From Anniella stebbinsi (lineage: Eukaryota > Chordata > Lepidosauria > Squamata > Anniellidae), in contig JARDYH010000004.1 in assembly GCA_029215795.1 (NCBI GenBank), positions 29,640,001 through 29,704,000 on the forward strand: a DNA stretch of 64,000 bases. Direction: 5' to 3'. Numbering within the stretch: the first letter of the stretch is position 1; every line of letters starts with the position of its first letter. The notes under the pieces are model-generated. The model was not told the DNA's origin. It ran no database searches and saw only the letters and a list, made by a program, of their open reading frames with translations. Below are positions 44,717 to 55,270 of the stretch, piece after piece. Position numbers and translations under genes: made by a program.

Positions 44717-46524
44717 TAGGGATGTGCACTGGATCGGACCCGATCCACGATCCGAGTCCGGTCCAGTGGGAAATCGGATAAATTATCCGATTTCCGATCC
44801 CGCAGCTGGATCGGCCGATCCAATCCGAACCGGTCCGAAAAGGCTCCGAACCGGTTCGGCGGATCGGCGGATCGGCGGGCGCCCACTGGCGCCCACCGCC
44901 GCTTCCATTGGCGGGCGCCAGCGGGCGCCCGCCGATGAAAGTGGACAGCGGGGGGGGGAGGAGGGGGGCGCTTACCTTCTCGGCCCGTCCGCTCCCGTCC
45001 GGCACTAGCAGCTACTACCAGCGGGCTCCGCGGCCTGCTCTAGGGTGGCGCGCCGGGTGATGTCATCACCCGGCGCGCTACTCTAGAGCAGGCCGCGGAG
45101 CCTGCTGGTGGTAGCCGCCGGCCCCGGACGGGAGCGGACGGGCCGAGAAGGTAAGCAGGGGGTGCGTGGAGGGGAGGAGGGGGCGCGCGGAGGGGGGAGG
45201 GGGGCCCTTACCTTCCCGTCCCGGCGGCTCCCGTCCCGGCGCCGGCGCCTACTACTACCAGCAGGCTCCGCGGCCTGCTCTAGGGTGGCGCGCCGGGTGA
45301 TGTCATCACCCGGCGCGCTACTCTAGAGCAGGCCGCGGAGCCTGCTGGTAGTAGTAGGCGCCGGCGCCGGACGGGAGCCGCCGGGCCGGGAAGGTAAGCA
45401 GGGGGTGCGTGGAGGGGAGGAGGGGGCGCGCGGAGGGGGGAGGGGGGCCCTTACCTTCCCGTCCCGGGGGCTCCCGTCCCGGCGCTGGCGCCTACTACTA
45501 CCAGCAGGCTCCGCGGCCTGCTCTAGGGTGGCGCGCCGGGTGATGTCATCACCTGGCGCGCTACTCTAGAGCAGGCCGCGGAGCCTGCTGGTAGTAGTAG
45601 GCGCCGGCGCCTGACGGGAGCCGCTGGGCCGGGAAGGTAAGCAGGGGGTGCGTGGAGGGGAGGAGGGGGCACGCGGAGGGGGGAGGGGGGCCCTTACCTT
45701 CCCGTCCCGGCGGCTCCCGTCCCGGCGCCGGCGCCTACTACTACCAGCAGGCTCCGCGGCCTGCTCTAGGGTGGCGCGCCGGGTGATGTCATCACCCGGC
45801 GCGCTAGTCTAGAGCAGGCCGCGGAGCCTGCTGGTAGTAGTAGGCGCCGGCGCCGGACGGGAGCCGCCGGGCCGGGAAGGTAAGCAGGGGGTGCGTGGAG
45901 GGGAGGAGGGGGCGCGCGGAGGGGGGAGGGGGGCCCTTACCTTCCCGTCCCGGCGGCTCCCGTCCCGGCGCCGGCGCCTACTACTACCAGCAGGCTCCGC
46001 GGCCTACTCCAGGGTGGCGCGCCGGGTGATTTCATCACCCGGCGCGCTACTCGAGAGTAGGCCGCGGAGCCCGCTGGTAGTAGCCGCCGGCGCCGGACGG
46101 GAGCGGACGGGCCGAGAAGGTAAGCAGTGGCGGGGAAGGGGGCTTACCCCCCCCGGAGCTGTCCGCTTCTATCCGCTGGCGCCCGCGGGCGCCAGCGGAT
46201 GGAAGCGGGCGGCCCCAGGGGGGGTAGGGAGCGCGGGGGAGGGGGCTTACCTGCCGGGGCCGTCCACAGCGGACGGCCCCGGGGGGGGAGGGAGTTAGGC
46301 CCCCCCTCAGCCACCCACCGCCATTTTTTCCTCATAGACTTGCATTGCAATGCAAGTCTATGGGGAAAAAAATGGCGGCCGATCCAAAAATTTACGATTT
46401 TTGGGTCGGGATCGGACTCGATCCGGTCCGGGGGGCCTCCGATTTTGTCCGAACCGGTCCGGGACAAAATTGGAGGTCCCGATCCGGGTCCCGATCCGAT
46501 CCGGGGGGTCCGTGCACACCCCTA
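44717..46524. mobile_element. Family D 1808-bp hAT-like element, palindrome array
   Basis: It starts TAGGGATGTGCACTGG and ends GTGCACACCCCTA. Identical octamers GTCTGGTT flank it at 44709-44716 and 46525-46532. Subterminal zones (44730-44880 and 46378-46505) are dense in GATCCG/CGGATC words, possible transposase sites. The centre holds five palindromes (see 44968-46125). A perfect 30-nt palindrome lies at 46333-46362 (CATAGACTTGCATTG and its complement). There is no transposase frame, so it is non-autonomous. CpG density is extreme compared with the flanks, which suggests recent insertion. Confidence 0.93.
44968..46125. repeat. Tandem array of five ~243-bp palindromic units
   Basis: Centres GGGTGATGTCATCACCC occur at about 45055, 45295, 45538, 45781 and 46024 (the fifth has TTT for TGT), with spacings of 240, 243, 243 and 243 bp. 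Each unit has arms of about 95 bp: CTTACCTTCCCGTCC…CTACTACCAGCAGGCTCCGCGGCCTGCTC…GGCGCGCC, then its complement ending GGGAAGGTAAG. Units are joined by a G-rich spacer of about 50 nt (GTGCGTGGAGGGGAGGAGG). Units are nearly identical, with compensating and non-compensating single changes. Confidence 0.95.
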
Positions 46525-46532
46525 GTCTGGTT

Positions 46533-47690
46533 ACAGGATCACAGGTCATGCCACCCGCTATTGCCTAGGAGACAGGCATATATCACCAGATGCTAGCGTG
46601 ACAGATGGTACTTCAGCCAAATACATCTGGCAGAAGGCAAACACTGAGGGTATGCAGATAATTGAAAACAACAAGATAGGAAATAAACTGAAAAGTCAGA
46701 GAGGAGGGATGTCTTTGTGTACAGTTTGGCCTAATGTCAGTAAAAGAATTACGGCATACTGTATCCAGAGGAGGCTTTTGTGAAGGAAAAAAAGCACATT
46801 TCATACAAGCATTTACCTACTGCAAAGATCGTTGCTCCCTTTAAACATCTGGTGCCAGTTGTTAACAGATGGAGCATGGGCCAAATCCAAGATAACAGCT
46901 CCCATGTTATTTTTGTGAGAGTTGTTGCCCTTTATGGGCATTGAGAGGAAATATTTTGTTGAAGATGATAGAATATTTCTCATCTTCTCCATGTGCTGAT
47001 GAAATGAATATGCCTAAACTGTCTCCAACATTGGCTTTAAATGAATTAAATGTTCTCTGGGATGAGATACATACTATACTTCTGCTGCTAATAATAATAC
47101 ATATTCAGAAGCAATCTCTTTTGCAGTAATTTACCTGTGTTTTATTATTACTGAACCTTCTCAGACAACATATTCACCAAACAGCATGTACAATAAAGAG
47201 ATTTTGGCCAATTGGCAGGTTGGTGTTTTTTTAGAAATGGGATGAGGTTGGAAACACTCAGAAACATATTCTACAAATAAGTACATGTCTTGATGGATCA
47301 TAACAAAGAGAACTGATGGTTTGTTGAGTTGTGAACTCTGGCTTGTCGTGATGCCTGAACCCAGAATTGTAGCTTGTTTGTGCTGCTGTCCATCCTTGAA
47401 ACACTAGCAAAAAGACCCTTTGATGCACCATTAATTATGCCAATGTGGCAAAGTCTACTTTTCAAAAGACTCCTCTTTAAAGAATGGTAAAACAGGCAGG
47501 TGTGTGCAAATAAATAAATAAATAAAATGAAAATAATTGAAACGAGATCTTATACTGAGGAGTTGATTAATAGGAAGATGTGCAACATTACAATTTTGTT
47601 AAGGTTAAAAACAATCTCATAAAATAGGGGGGGGGGAAAGATGGAGAATTGGTCTGCGGTTGTGGAACTCTGTCCAAATGTTCACAGCAT
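46533..47690. other. Unassigned sequence
   Basis: No recognised gene or repeat. A poly(G) run lies near 47630. Confidence 0.4.
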
Positions 47691-48310
47691 GGCAGGGCTT
47701 TTATTTTAGTTATTTATTTTTAAAATGTCTAGACCGACCTTCAGTGTATCTGATTCCAGGGTAATGTACAAGAATAACAGTACAAACATAAAACTGGGAG
47801 GCAACAGAACTATAAAACTGCAGTCAGAGACAATAAAACTGATTTAAAATGCCTGGGCAAATAAGAATGGCATAGGAAGCTGTCTTCTATTGAGACAGAC
47901 CATTGGTCCATCTAGCCCAGTACTGCTGACACTGACTGGCAGCAGCTCTCCAGGGTTTCAGCAGGATTCTTTCCTCACCCTACCTGGAGATGCTGGGGAT
48001 TGAACCCAGGACCGCTGAACCACAGTCTCTCCCTGATGTCTTGTTCTGGCACCCCAAAGATTGCCATTTTGTCATCAGCCAAAACTACTCAGGAAGGTTG
48101 TTTCAAAGTCAGGGTACCACAGCAGAAAAAGGTCTGCTCCTTTGTACAGGCATAGTGTACTTGAGCAATGGAAGTTACTTGCAGAAGAGCCTCGTCCGGA
48201 TATTTATTTATTAACTATTACATCTCTAGTCCGACCAGTCGTTAATGTTCTCTGAGCAATTTGCAAACAGTACAAAGACTAAAATGCCACAGAACAGCTA
48301 AAAATATAAA
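47691..48310 (-). pseudogene. L2-like LINE end(s), minus, with SINE inserted
   Basis: The tail at 47700-47865 (TTATTTATTTTTAAAATGTCTAGACCGACC) and the body at 48060-48190 (GGAAGGTTGTTTCAAAGTCAGGG, GCAGAAAAAGGTCTGCTCC) are consistent with one L2-like copy. It is separated by the SINE at 47869. A further tail at 48203-48310 is a second end. Confidence 0.5.
47869..48020 (-). mobile_element. tRNA-Ala-like SINE with CR1-like tail, minus
   Basis: In plus sense it reads GGAAGCTGTCTTCTATTGAGACAGACCATTGG, TCCATCTAGCCCAGTACTG, CTGGCAGCAGCTCTCC and GGAGATGCTGGGGATTGAACCCAGG. It is the same SINE as at 37611 with a shortened tRNA head. Confidence 0.75.
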
Positions 48311-48591
48311 ATGTAATGTTAATCTTTAAAAGAATGAAATGTGAAACAAAGCACTTGTAATTGTATTTTGTTCTTTAAAATATTTGCATACACAGCCAGT
48401 ATGGAATGGGGTGGGGAGGCCACCTTCAGATATTTGATCCCTCCATCTTGAACATGGATGGTGTTTAGGTCACAAACAATGTAGGCTTTAAAAGTTGGGA
48501 TGTTGGGGGGACCCATTTGGAGGGTGGAGCTTGACAAGCTTCCCTTGGTTCTACCCCCCGGACTTTGGTTTGATTTGAATTGAGTGAGGCT

Positions 48592-48727
48592 AGTTAATGG
48601 ATTTCCCTTTTTAAATTATTATTTTTGCAAATAGGGACTTGTGCAATTTTTAAAATTATTATTTGTGCAAATAGAAACTTGTGCAACTTGCAGCCGCAAA
48701 TTGTGTGATTTGCACAAATTTCAGCAA
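48592..48727. repeat. TTTGCGCAAA-type repeat, copy 1
   Basis: TTAATGGATTTCCCTTTTTAAATTATTATTT, then repeated GCAAATAG…ACTTGTGCAA units, then CAGCCGCAAATTGTGTGATTTGCACAAATTTCAGC. It is shared almost word for word with 49798-49899. It is rich in short (T)TTGYGCAAA palindromes and contains a duplicated 45-bp segment. Confidence 0.75.
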
Positions 48728-49764
48728 TAATGTGCACAAATCTCTATTTGCACCCAGATTTTGGGAAAAACCTGCATCTCAGCTGAGTCAGGCATGCCTG
48801 GGAACTCCATTAAGCCAAATCCGAAATTGATTTCCCAACAATGGACATCTGTATTTAAAGGGAAAGCCAATGTAATTTTCAAAGAAATTGGTGTAACATG
48901 GCTTTGCACCTCAGCAATGAAACCTCAGTTCTGGGTCACTGACTTTAGTGCCAAAACAACTTGACGTAGTCATGTACTGGTATTCCACAGCATTAGGTCA
49001 GACTGCTCAAGTTTTTCAGCAATAGATGCAGCACCTCCCCCTAATACCAGAATAGCCAGTGTGGACATACTTGGCATACATATGAGGGACTGGGATCGGA
49101 GAAAACTGAGTTCAGGGGCTTGTTACTGGAGAAGGGAATACGACATTTCTAACTAGTTTAGACAATCAAAATTCCTAAGTGTCCTTCACTTCATTTTCAA
49201 GCCCTAATTACCTCAGGGCTGCAGGGACTAGGTTGGCACCGTTGGATGCAGGGGTCAGGCCAAGTGCTGAGGGCCAGCTGAGTTCCGAATACACCCTTGA
49301 TGTGTTTTGACAGGTCTTAAGGACACCTGCTACTTTTGGAGACTTTTCTCTTTCACCAGCAGGCTTTAGAACAAGTGTGTGTGTTGACAGGGAGTGGGGC
49401 GGGAGATATCACTTGAGGGTGTTGAGATGGGATAAACGGAAGCAGGAGAGAAATGTCCAGATAAGATGTCAGAAAGATTTTTTTTCTTGGCTTCTTTCTC
49501 CCATAATGAGAGATGAACAACTTAACTGAAAACTGCTAAGTCTTGCCCTACTTCATGCCTGGCCTTGGATCATGGCTCTCATCCAGATTATTATTTCTTA
49601 CATTATTATTTTATAAAGCACTTCACCGCCAATTAACAGCTTTCACTTGTACAACCCACATATACCCAAGTCTTGTACAGATGATGGCCAAAGACAACGT
49701 TGGTCCCTAAAGACAAACACACCTCCAAAAGCCCCCCCCTCCAGCAGTAAAAATGTGATAAATT
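48728..49764. other. Unassigned sequence
   Basis: No recognised feature. Confidence 0.4.
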
Positions 49765-49965
49765 AAGGGCACAATCCTATGCATGTTTAGCATCGAGTTG
49801 GGCCAGTTAACGAATTTTCCTTTTTTAATTATTATTTGCGCAAATAGAGATTTGCGCAAATTGCAGCCGCAAATTGTGTGATTTGCACAAATTTCAGCTG
49901 CAGTTTGGTAGGAGTTGCAGGACTTTTTCAATATCTAAACATGCATATGATTGCATCCTCAAAAA
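49765..49965. mobile_element. Family H hairpin MITE, copy 3, with insertion
   Basis: The outer parts GGGCACAATCCTATGCATGTTTAG and GGTAGGAGTTGCAGGACTTTTTC…CTAAACATGCATATGATTGC match family H. The middle is replaced by the TTTGCGCAAA-type repeat (49798-49899). Confidence 0.75.
49798..49899. repeat. TTTGCGCAAA-type repeat, copy 2
   Basis: It matches copy 1 (48592-48727) but with one GCGCAAATAG unit. The words TTTGCGCAAAT and GATTTGCACAAATT are palindromic. It is located inside a family H MITE. Confidence 0.75.
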
Positions 49966-50212
49966 GCTGACCATTGTGAGTACTTTCACAGTACTCCAGA
50001 ATCAGTCTGCTAAGGTGGGCTTCCTCAACCTGCCTAAAGCTAGGATTAACCTTGACTAAGAGCAATATCTATCATGGGTTTTGTTATTCATTTTATTACA
50101 AGGAAACCACTGAAACCTTCAAAATTTCACAGAAAATAGTGGGAGGGATATCTCCCCACTCCCAAGAATTGAGGGCCCTGCTGCTGGATTCACTGGAAGG
50201 GAGATTTTAAAG

Positions 50213-50343
50213 CAGCCTTCCTCAACCGAGTGTCCTCTAGATGTCTTGGACTACAGCTCCCAGCATTCCTGAACATTAGCTATGCATGGGGCTCATGGGA
50301 GTTGAAGTCCAAAACATCTGGAGGACACCAGATTGTGGAAGGC
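50213..50343. mobile_element. Hairpin MITE (ACTACAACTCCCATC type)
   Basis: CAGCCTTCCTCAACCGAGTG and the right end GATTGTGGAAGGCTG, with TGTCTTGGACTACAGCTCCC pairing with GGGAGTTGAAGTCCAAAACA. Complete foldback. 49966-50212 holds nothing recognised. Confidence 0.85.
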
Positions 50344-50416
50344 TGATTTAAAGAGTGCCCACTCTTAATCTTTCTCCTGCTCACCTTACCTCTTTTAAGC
50401 TTTGTCCTTTCAGGCT

Positions 50417-50770
50417 TAGGGTGGCCATGTGTCTTACTTTACAGAGGACAGTCCTTTATTTGAAGACATCCTCTGTTTGAAGGGCTATCCAGTCCAAGCC
50501 CAGTTTAAAGAAAAAGAACCATAAGAAAGGACTGCCCAGGGGCTTTGAATTAGCTTATGCCCAGTTAGCACTAGTGTGGCAGACAGAGCAAGGCACAGAG
50601 TTCACATGGTCCCAGTCTTCCTCATTATGGTGAGATGTATTTTGTTTCTATTTCAATTATATTAATTATTTCTAAATTTGCCTCTCGATATAAATTAGCA
50701 TATGTAAATCTGACGCAAATCTATGCCTTCTTTTGTCCTGTTTGTTGTGATGCATAAATGTCCACCTTAC
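50417..50770 (+). mobile_element. Family C DNA transposon, near-complete
   Basis: It runs from TAGGGTGGCCATGTGTC to GATGCATAAATGTCCACCTTA; the complement TAAGGTGGACA mirrors the left end. The middle holds TCCAAGCCCAGTTTAAAG, CATTATGGTGAGATG and TCGATATAAATTAGCATATG. It is the best plus-strand reference copy of family C, and is non-coding. Confidence 0.85.
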
Positions 50771-51514
50771 TTCCCCTGGCATCCCTGTTGTTTTCTTTAG
50801 CAATGTTGCAGTCAAGCCTTACAAGTTGGAATTGGAAGGTGCTCCAAGGATGGTACCTGTGATGTCCCATCCTTCTGATGGGAGAAGGTGGCCTTGGCCA
50901 CACAGTTCTAAACTCACTCAGAAATGTTGGAACATTTGCCATGACTATTGTCATGACTTCATGCTACAGAAGGGCTGATTAAAAGTCCTATACAATGCCC
51001 ATGGCCATGGATTTAACAAACCCTGTTCCTACAATGCCGTATTCCAGACAGGTTTGAAGTTGATGTATTTCTTCAGCGATGGATGCGTTTAGGTTTGTGT
51101 TGCCCATGAAATATTAGTAACATGACTTGGGTTTAGCTGACAGCATGAAGTAATAGACAACCCCCTTAGGGCTCAGAAACGTGCCTCCGTCTATGAGCTA
51201 TCATTTCCTTCTGTATGATGTTTATACTACAGGATTGTACTATGTAATGTATGTGCAGGAGCAGCTGGCTAAGGAAGAAGAGGGGGAATGGGAGCCCTCA
51301 TTGCTTGTTGTCATTCATTCATACACTTTTTTTTAAACTTTACAGAAAATGTTGCCTTGGGGAAAAAATTGAAGTCACATTTAGTTTTTTTAAAGAGAAA
51401 GATTTCAAAGGGACTTCCAATATTTCCCTTTTGTAGGGCACTGTATTTATCAATGGCAAATCTTACAAATCTACCATGCATCCTTCTAACAGGTAATTCC
51501 CATATGGAGAGGGC
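50771..51514. other. Unassigned sequence
   Basis: No recognised gene or repeat. Confidence 0.4.
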
Positions 51515-51642
51515 TAGGATCAAGGCATGGTTCACCTTCCAGAATTGTTGGACTACAACTCCCATTATCACCAGCCATATTGGCAGGGAATGATGGGAGC
51601 TGCAGTCCAACTTATCTAGAGGGCATCAGGTTGGGGGAAACC
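51515..51642. mobile_element. Hairpin MITE (ACTACAACTCCCATC type)
   Basis: TTGTTGGACTACAACTCCCATTATC pairs with GAATGATGGGAGCTGCAGTCCAA. The outer end GAGGGCATCAGGTTGGGG is present, and the left outer end is eroded. Confidence 0.75.
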
Positions 51643-52053
51643 AATATATCTTCTTGGGTGGGGAGCATGGCTGGCATTAAGGGTTGGCATGGTTGGGCAC
51701 CTGCCAAAGGCCCACACCCCAGCAGGGACCCAATGACAAGAGCCAACTGGAATAGCTCCTCCTTTTCACCATAGCAACCTTCTTATTGCCTTTCCTCTCA
51801 TTCCAGACAACAGTGGTGATGATGATGAAGAGCAGTAGATGCCACGGCCTACTTGCTCACTGGCTTTCTGTCTATCAAGAAACCAAGTGGTAGCGATGAT
51901 GAGAAATAATATAGGGACCAATAGCAGCTGATGACGATGGGGAAGAGAAGGAACCTACCCCACCCCCCGCCTAGGGCGTCTTGCCCATGGGCCATCAAAC
52001 ACCTGGAGCCGAAACTGGGTGAGACTATGGATTTTCCTGGGAAACACAACTAT

Positions 52054-52054
<1 letters not shown>
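51643..52054. other. Unassigned sequence
   Basis: No recognised feature. Confidence 0.4.

Positions 52055-52092
<38 letters not shown>
52055..52092. repeat. (GT)n microsatellite
   Basis: Nineteen uninterrupted GT units. Confidence 0.97.
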
Positions 52093-52093
<1 letters not shown>

Positions 52094-52950
52094 CCTGAGC
52101 AGCTCCTGGACTTCAAAATTTAGCACTGCCCTGCCAATTAGGAGGGACCAGGCCTTCCACTGTACCTCAGCATGGCAGTGCAGATCATACAGCTTGGTTG
52201 TCTGTTATTGCACATTGAATTTAAATAGAGCTATTGACTTGTGCTACTGGCCCCAGTGTCTGAAAGAACATTTGGATTTCCCTCAGCTCCCTTGAAGTTC
52301 CTAGCACGATACTGAACACCAGTATCTCTACTCTTTCTACTTTTCCGACCCTCTGAGCTATAGCTATAGGCTACAGATTTCCCATTCATTTCAGAAAAAT
52401 TTACAGTGCCTCAGGGGGCTCAGAAATACCATGGTCTGGGCACTGCTCCTGACCTCTCCTGGCTGGAGAGTGAGGCTGAGACATGCCATGGGTCACATGT
52501 CATTGAAGTCTGGTATTTGCTCAGCTCAGAGCTGTCTATGTGCAGAAGCAGGAAACATAAAAACAGGCTGGGCTGGGCTTGCCAGGAGTGGAGACGGATA
52601 AGTACGAAGTAACTGCCACGTCTGTGAGTAGAAACAATGGGCCTCACTCCGCCACGGTTGTCAGACTTCTAGGATTGACCCTGGAGTATCTTGGAATTCA
52701 CATATAATCTTTTGAATGTTGCTCCAAGTAAAGCAGAGCGATTAAAAGACACTCACCAACGGCTTTCGAAATGGCTTTTGGAACAGGGAAATCAGATTGT
52801 TTTTGTTATCACCTTCTGGCCATTTTATACACCCCTGGAGGGTTTTGTAGTCTAGGAATCCTTGTGTATAATATGATATAACACACTGTTCTTATTCAGT
52901 ATTTGGAACAAATTGCTGGCTCTGTAGTCAATTATACTTTTTAAAAGATA
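52093..52950. other. Unassigned sequence
   Basis: No recognised feature. Confidence 0.4.
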
Positions 52951-53311
52951 GAGCTTCATCAGATGAGCATTTTATCACACGCGCGTTACTGGGCACTCAT
53001 GTTTTCCCTCGGGTCCTTTTGATGATGATGTCCACGTCCCCCATGTCTCCTGCCCTTTCTGATCATTTTCCCATAGCAAAAAAGATCCAGAATATCTAAC
53101 TTCTGCCTGTAGCAAAATGCCCCGCCATTTCCTGCTGTGTGCAGGAGAAGCAGCGGGATAAAGATGCCCACTGAATGGGCCATGTGGTCATTGTTTACTT
53201 CATCTTTCTTCCCCGTGTAAAGAAAGATGAAGTATTGTATGAGAGAAGCACGGGGTGGAGGGGGGGGAGCACCAGTAAGGAAACATGATTCCCCCCCATC
53301 TGATGAAGCTC
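52951..53311. mobile_element. 361-bp MITE, perfect 15-bp TIR GAGCTTCATCAGATG
   Basis: GAGCTTCATCAGATG at the left and CATCTGATGAAGCTC at the right are perfect inverted repeats. The interior is shared with 11165-11455 in inverted orientation. A smaller inverted pair TTCATCTTTCTT/AAGAAAGATGAA lies at about 53200-53232. There is no clear duplication and no coding. Confidence 0.88.
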
Positions 53312-53499
53312 TTAGTCTTTAAACTATTGTGCCATGGTATGATGCTTCCAGGAAGACATCTGACAAGACTGAATAGGTGACACTGTGTCTGGAAATAGAT
53401 GGGCCTTTTTATGGAGGTGGTATGGCAGATCCATAGTTACTTGCTGTGTTTGCGCTCATCCGATGCACTATTGCCCACAGGTTTTGATGGGAGAGACTA

Positions 53500-53610
53500 T
53501 AAGGCATCCTTTGCCGACAGGCCAACCTCTAGTTGTGTTGGGCTGCTACTCCCATTATTCCCAGCCAATGGCCAATGCCAATGGGGGGTACCAGGTTGGG
53601 AAGGATGCTA
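53500..53610. mobile_element. Diverged hairpin MITE (ACTCCCATTATTCCCAGC)
   Basis: CCAACCTCTAGTTGTGTTGGGCTGCTACTCCC and the right end GGTACCAGGTTGGGAAGGATGC fit the same family as 32173 and 51515. The inner right arm is rearranged (CCAATGGCCAATGCCAATGG). Confidence 0.55.
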
Positions 53611-55130
53611 TACACCACCAACTGCAAACCAACCCCCAGCCCCTGGTACAAAACCTTCCACTTAGGAAGGCTGTTTCACACATTACATGGCGGCACACCA
53701 GACTTTGTTAAGGGATGTGTACTTTTGACGAGAAGTCACAGTCAATCTTGGCTCTTCGTACCTGCGCGATATGTGTGTTTGCAAATGTGCTTGTTGCATT
53801 CACACTATACTGTAGCAATGATAAATGCAAGGTGTGAGGAGGCCCTCAGTGCCCAAAAGATTAACACTGATAATCAGAGGACCAGAGCTAAGAAGATGCA
53901 CTATTCCAGGCATCTTGAAGAGCAAAGAACTGCCAAAATGCCAGAGGAAGTGCAACCTGCCAAACACTGCAGGGGAGACATGTCCTTTAGGGCAGAACTA
54001 CACATTACCTTGCATGCTATCCAGTCCTTGCTTGCATACCAGTTCTCTCTTGTTAGATTGGGATTGGGAACCCCTTGTTTTGGAAACTCCATATTTTCCT
54101 CATTGTAACACCCTTAGGATGGATTCACACCAGAGTTTCTATTATGTTGGCCTGAATTTAGCTTGTCCAGCATGCAGCAGTTGGGGTTGCAGATGTATAG
54201 GCCAGGTGAGATCATCTGTGAGAGCACAATGTTTTTGCTCAGCTAGGAATTCATGTATGGAAGTCCAGTTCCACATGCGTATACCCCATCAGGAACTAGT
54301 CAGCCACTGAACTGAGTGGGGGCATTGGATCCTTCTGAGAAGAAAGAAATATCACAAGGCTTCCTGTTCCAGTGTTCCTGAATCCTTAGTTGTCCCTTGC
54401 CTTCAACTCTGACTTGCTCTTTCATCTTGCGTCCTAGTTTGTCCTTTGGTCCTGTCATGCTCTTTGATCCTGACACCAGGCTTCTGTCTCAACCTTGCCT
54501 ACGGTTTGTATTTGATTTACTCTCTGATCCTGACTACTGCCTTCATTCCACAGTTCCTGCTTCCAGGCTCCTGACTTAATATAGGGAGCAATCCTATGCC
54601 CCTTATGTCTGGGTGACATAGGAACTTTTGTTCTTTGGGATCCAAGTCAGAACCGGGGCTCCGACCCCAGAGCCCAGAAAATGTGCTCCACGCACTCTCC
54701 CCCATTCCTTCATAGCCAGCGCAGTTCTCTCTATGCCAGCTACATCTCAGTGCTCGGAAATGAAGCGGAGAGATGGGGAAAAGGGGGCAGTCCTGGGGGC
54801 AGAGAGGGGATGAGACTGGGGAAGCTGCATTACATTGCTTCCCATGCACACACCACCCTGCTCCTGCTTGGAAGCCCTGTTGCTAGATGGGCGAAATCGC
54901 CCATCTAGTGAAAATGCAGGGCTGCTGCAGCATAGAGGTGAGTATCATCTTTGTGCTCTGGCCACCAAGCATTGGTTCTCAACAGCCTCTGAGTTCGGAG
55001 GTTGCCTACTATCTCAAAGGCATTGTGCCCTAAGACTCCTGCTCATGGCTCAACCCTGACAACCCCTTAGCTATGATCCTGATAACTATTGACAAAACCA
55101 GTTCTTATGTTATCTGCTGCTTCACACTGA
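53611..55130. other. Unassigned sequence
   Basis: The open frames of 191 and 161 codons (53533-54310) overlap each other in different frames and show no domain, compositional or splice evidence. GAGCAATCCTATGCCCC at 54589 is a family H-like terminus without a clear partner. Confidence 0.4.
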
Positions 55131-55134
55131 TTAA

Positions 55135-55173
<39 letters not shown>

Positions 55174-55270
55174 TTATTTCTTACCTGCCTCTCTGTTTGG
55201 ATCGAGGAGGGAACAACAGTAAATATAAAATATGATAAAATACATAAAACTGATTAAAACATGGCACACA
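55135..55270 (-). mobile_element. (AAT)n plus L2-like LINE tail, minus strand
   Basis: (AAT)n runs 55135-55173. It is followed by TTTATTTCTTACCTGCCTCTC and GGATCGAGGAGGGAACAACAG, the reverse of the CCCGCCTTGATCCAGAGGG…AAGAAATAAAT tail at 4740-4790. Confidence 0.75.

Noticed and set aside
44968..46125. Regularly spaced repeats resembling a CRISPR array
   Set aside because: Units are 240-243 bp palindromes inside a eukaryotic transposon with a target duplication. There are no short repeats with unique spacers and no cas genes.
44717..46524. CpG island or gene promoter
   Set aside because: CpG richness is confined to a transposon with defined ends and TSD. No adjacent host exon is seen.
44724..46525. 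Several long open frames through the GC-rich palindrome array on both strands
   Set aside because: They arise from stop-poor GC-rich repeated palindromes, repeat with the unit, and have no domain-like sequence.
53533..54310. Two overlapping open frames of 191 and 161 codons
   Set aside because: Overlapping in different frames, composition like the flanks, no domains, and the first includes MITE sequence.
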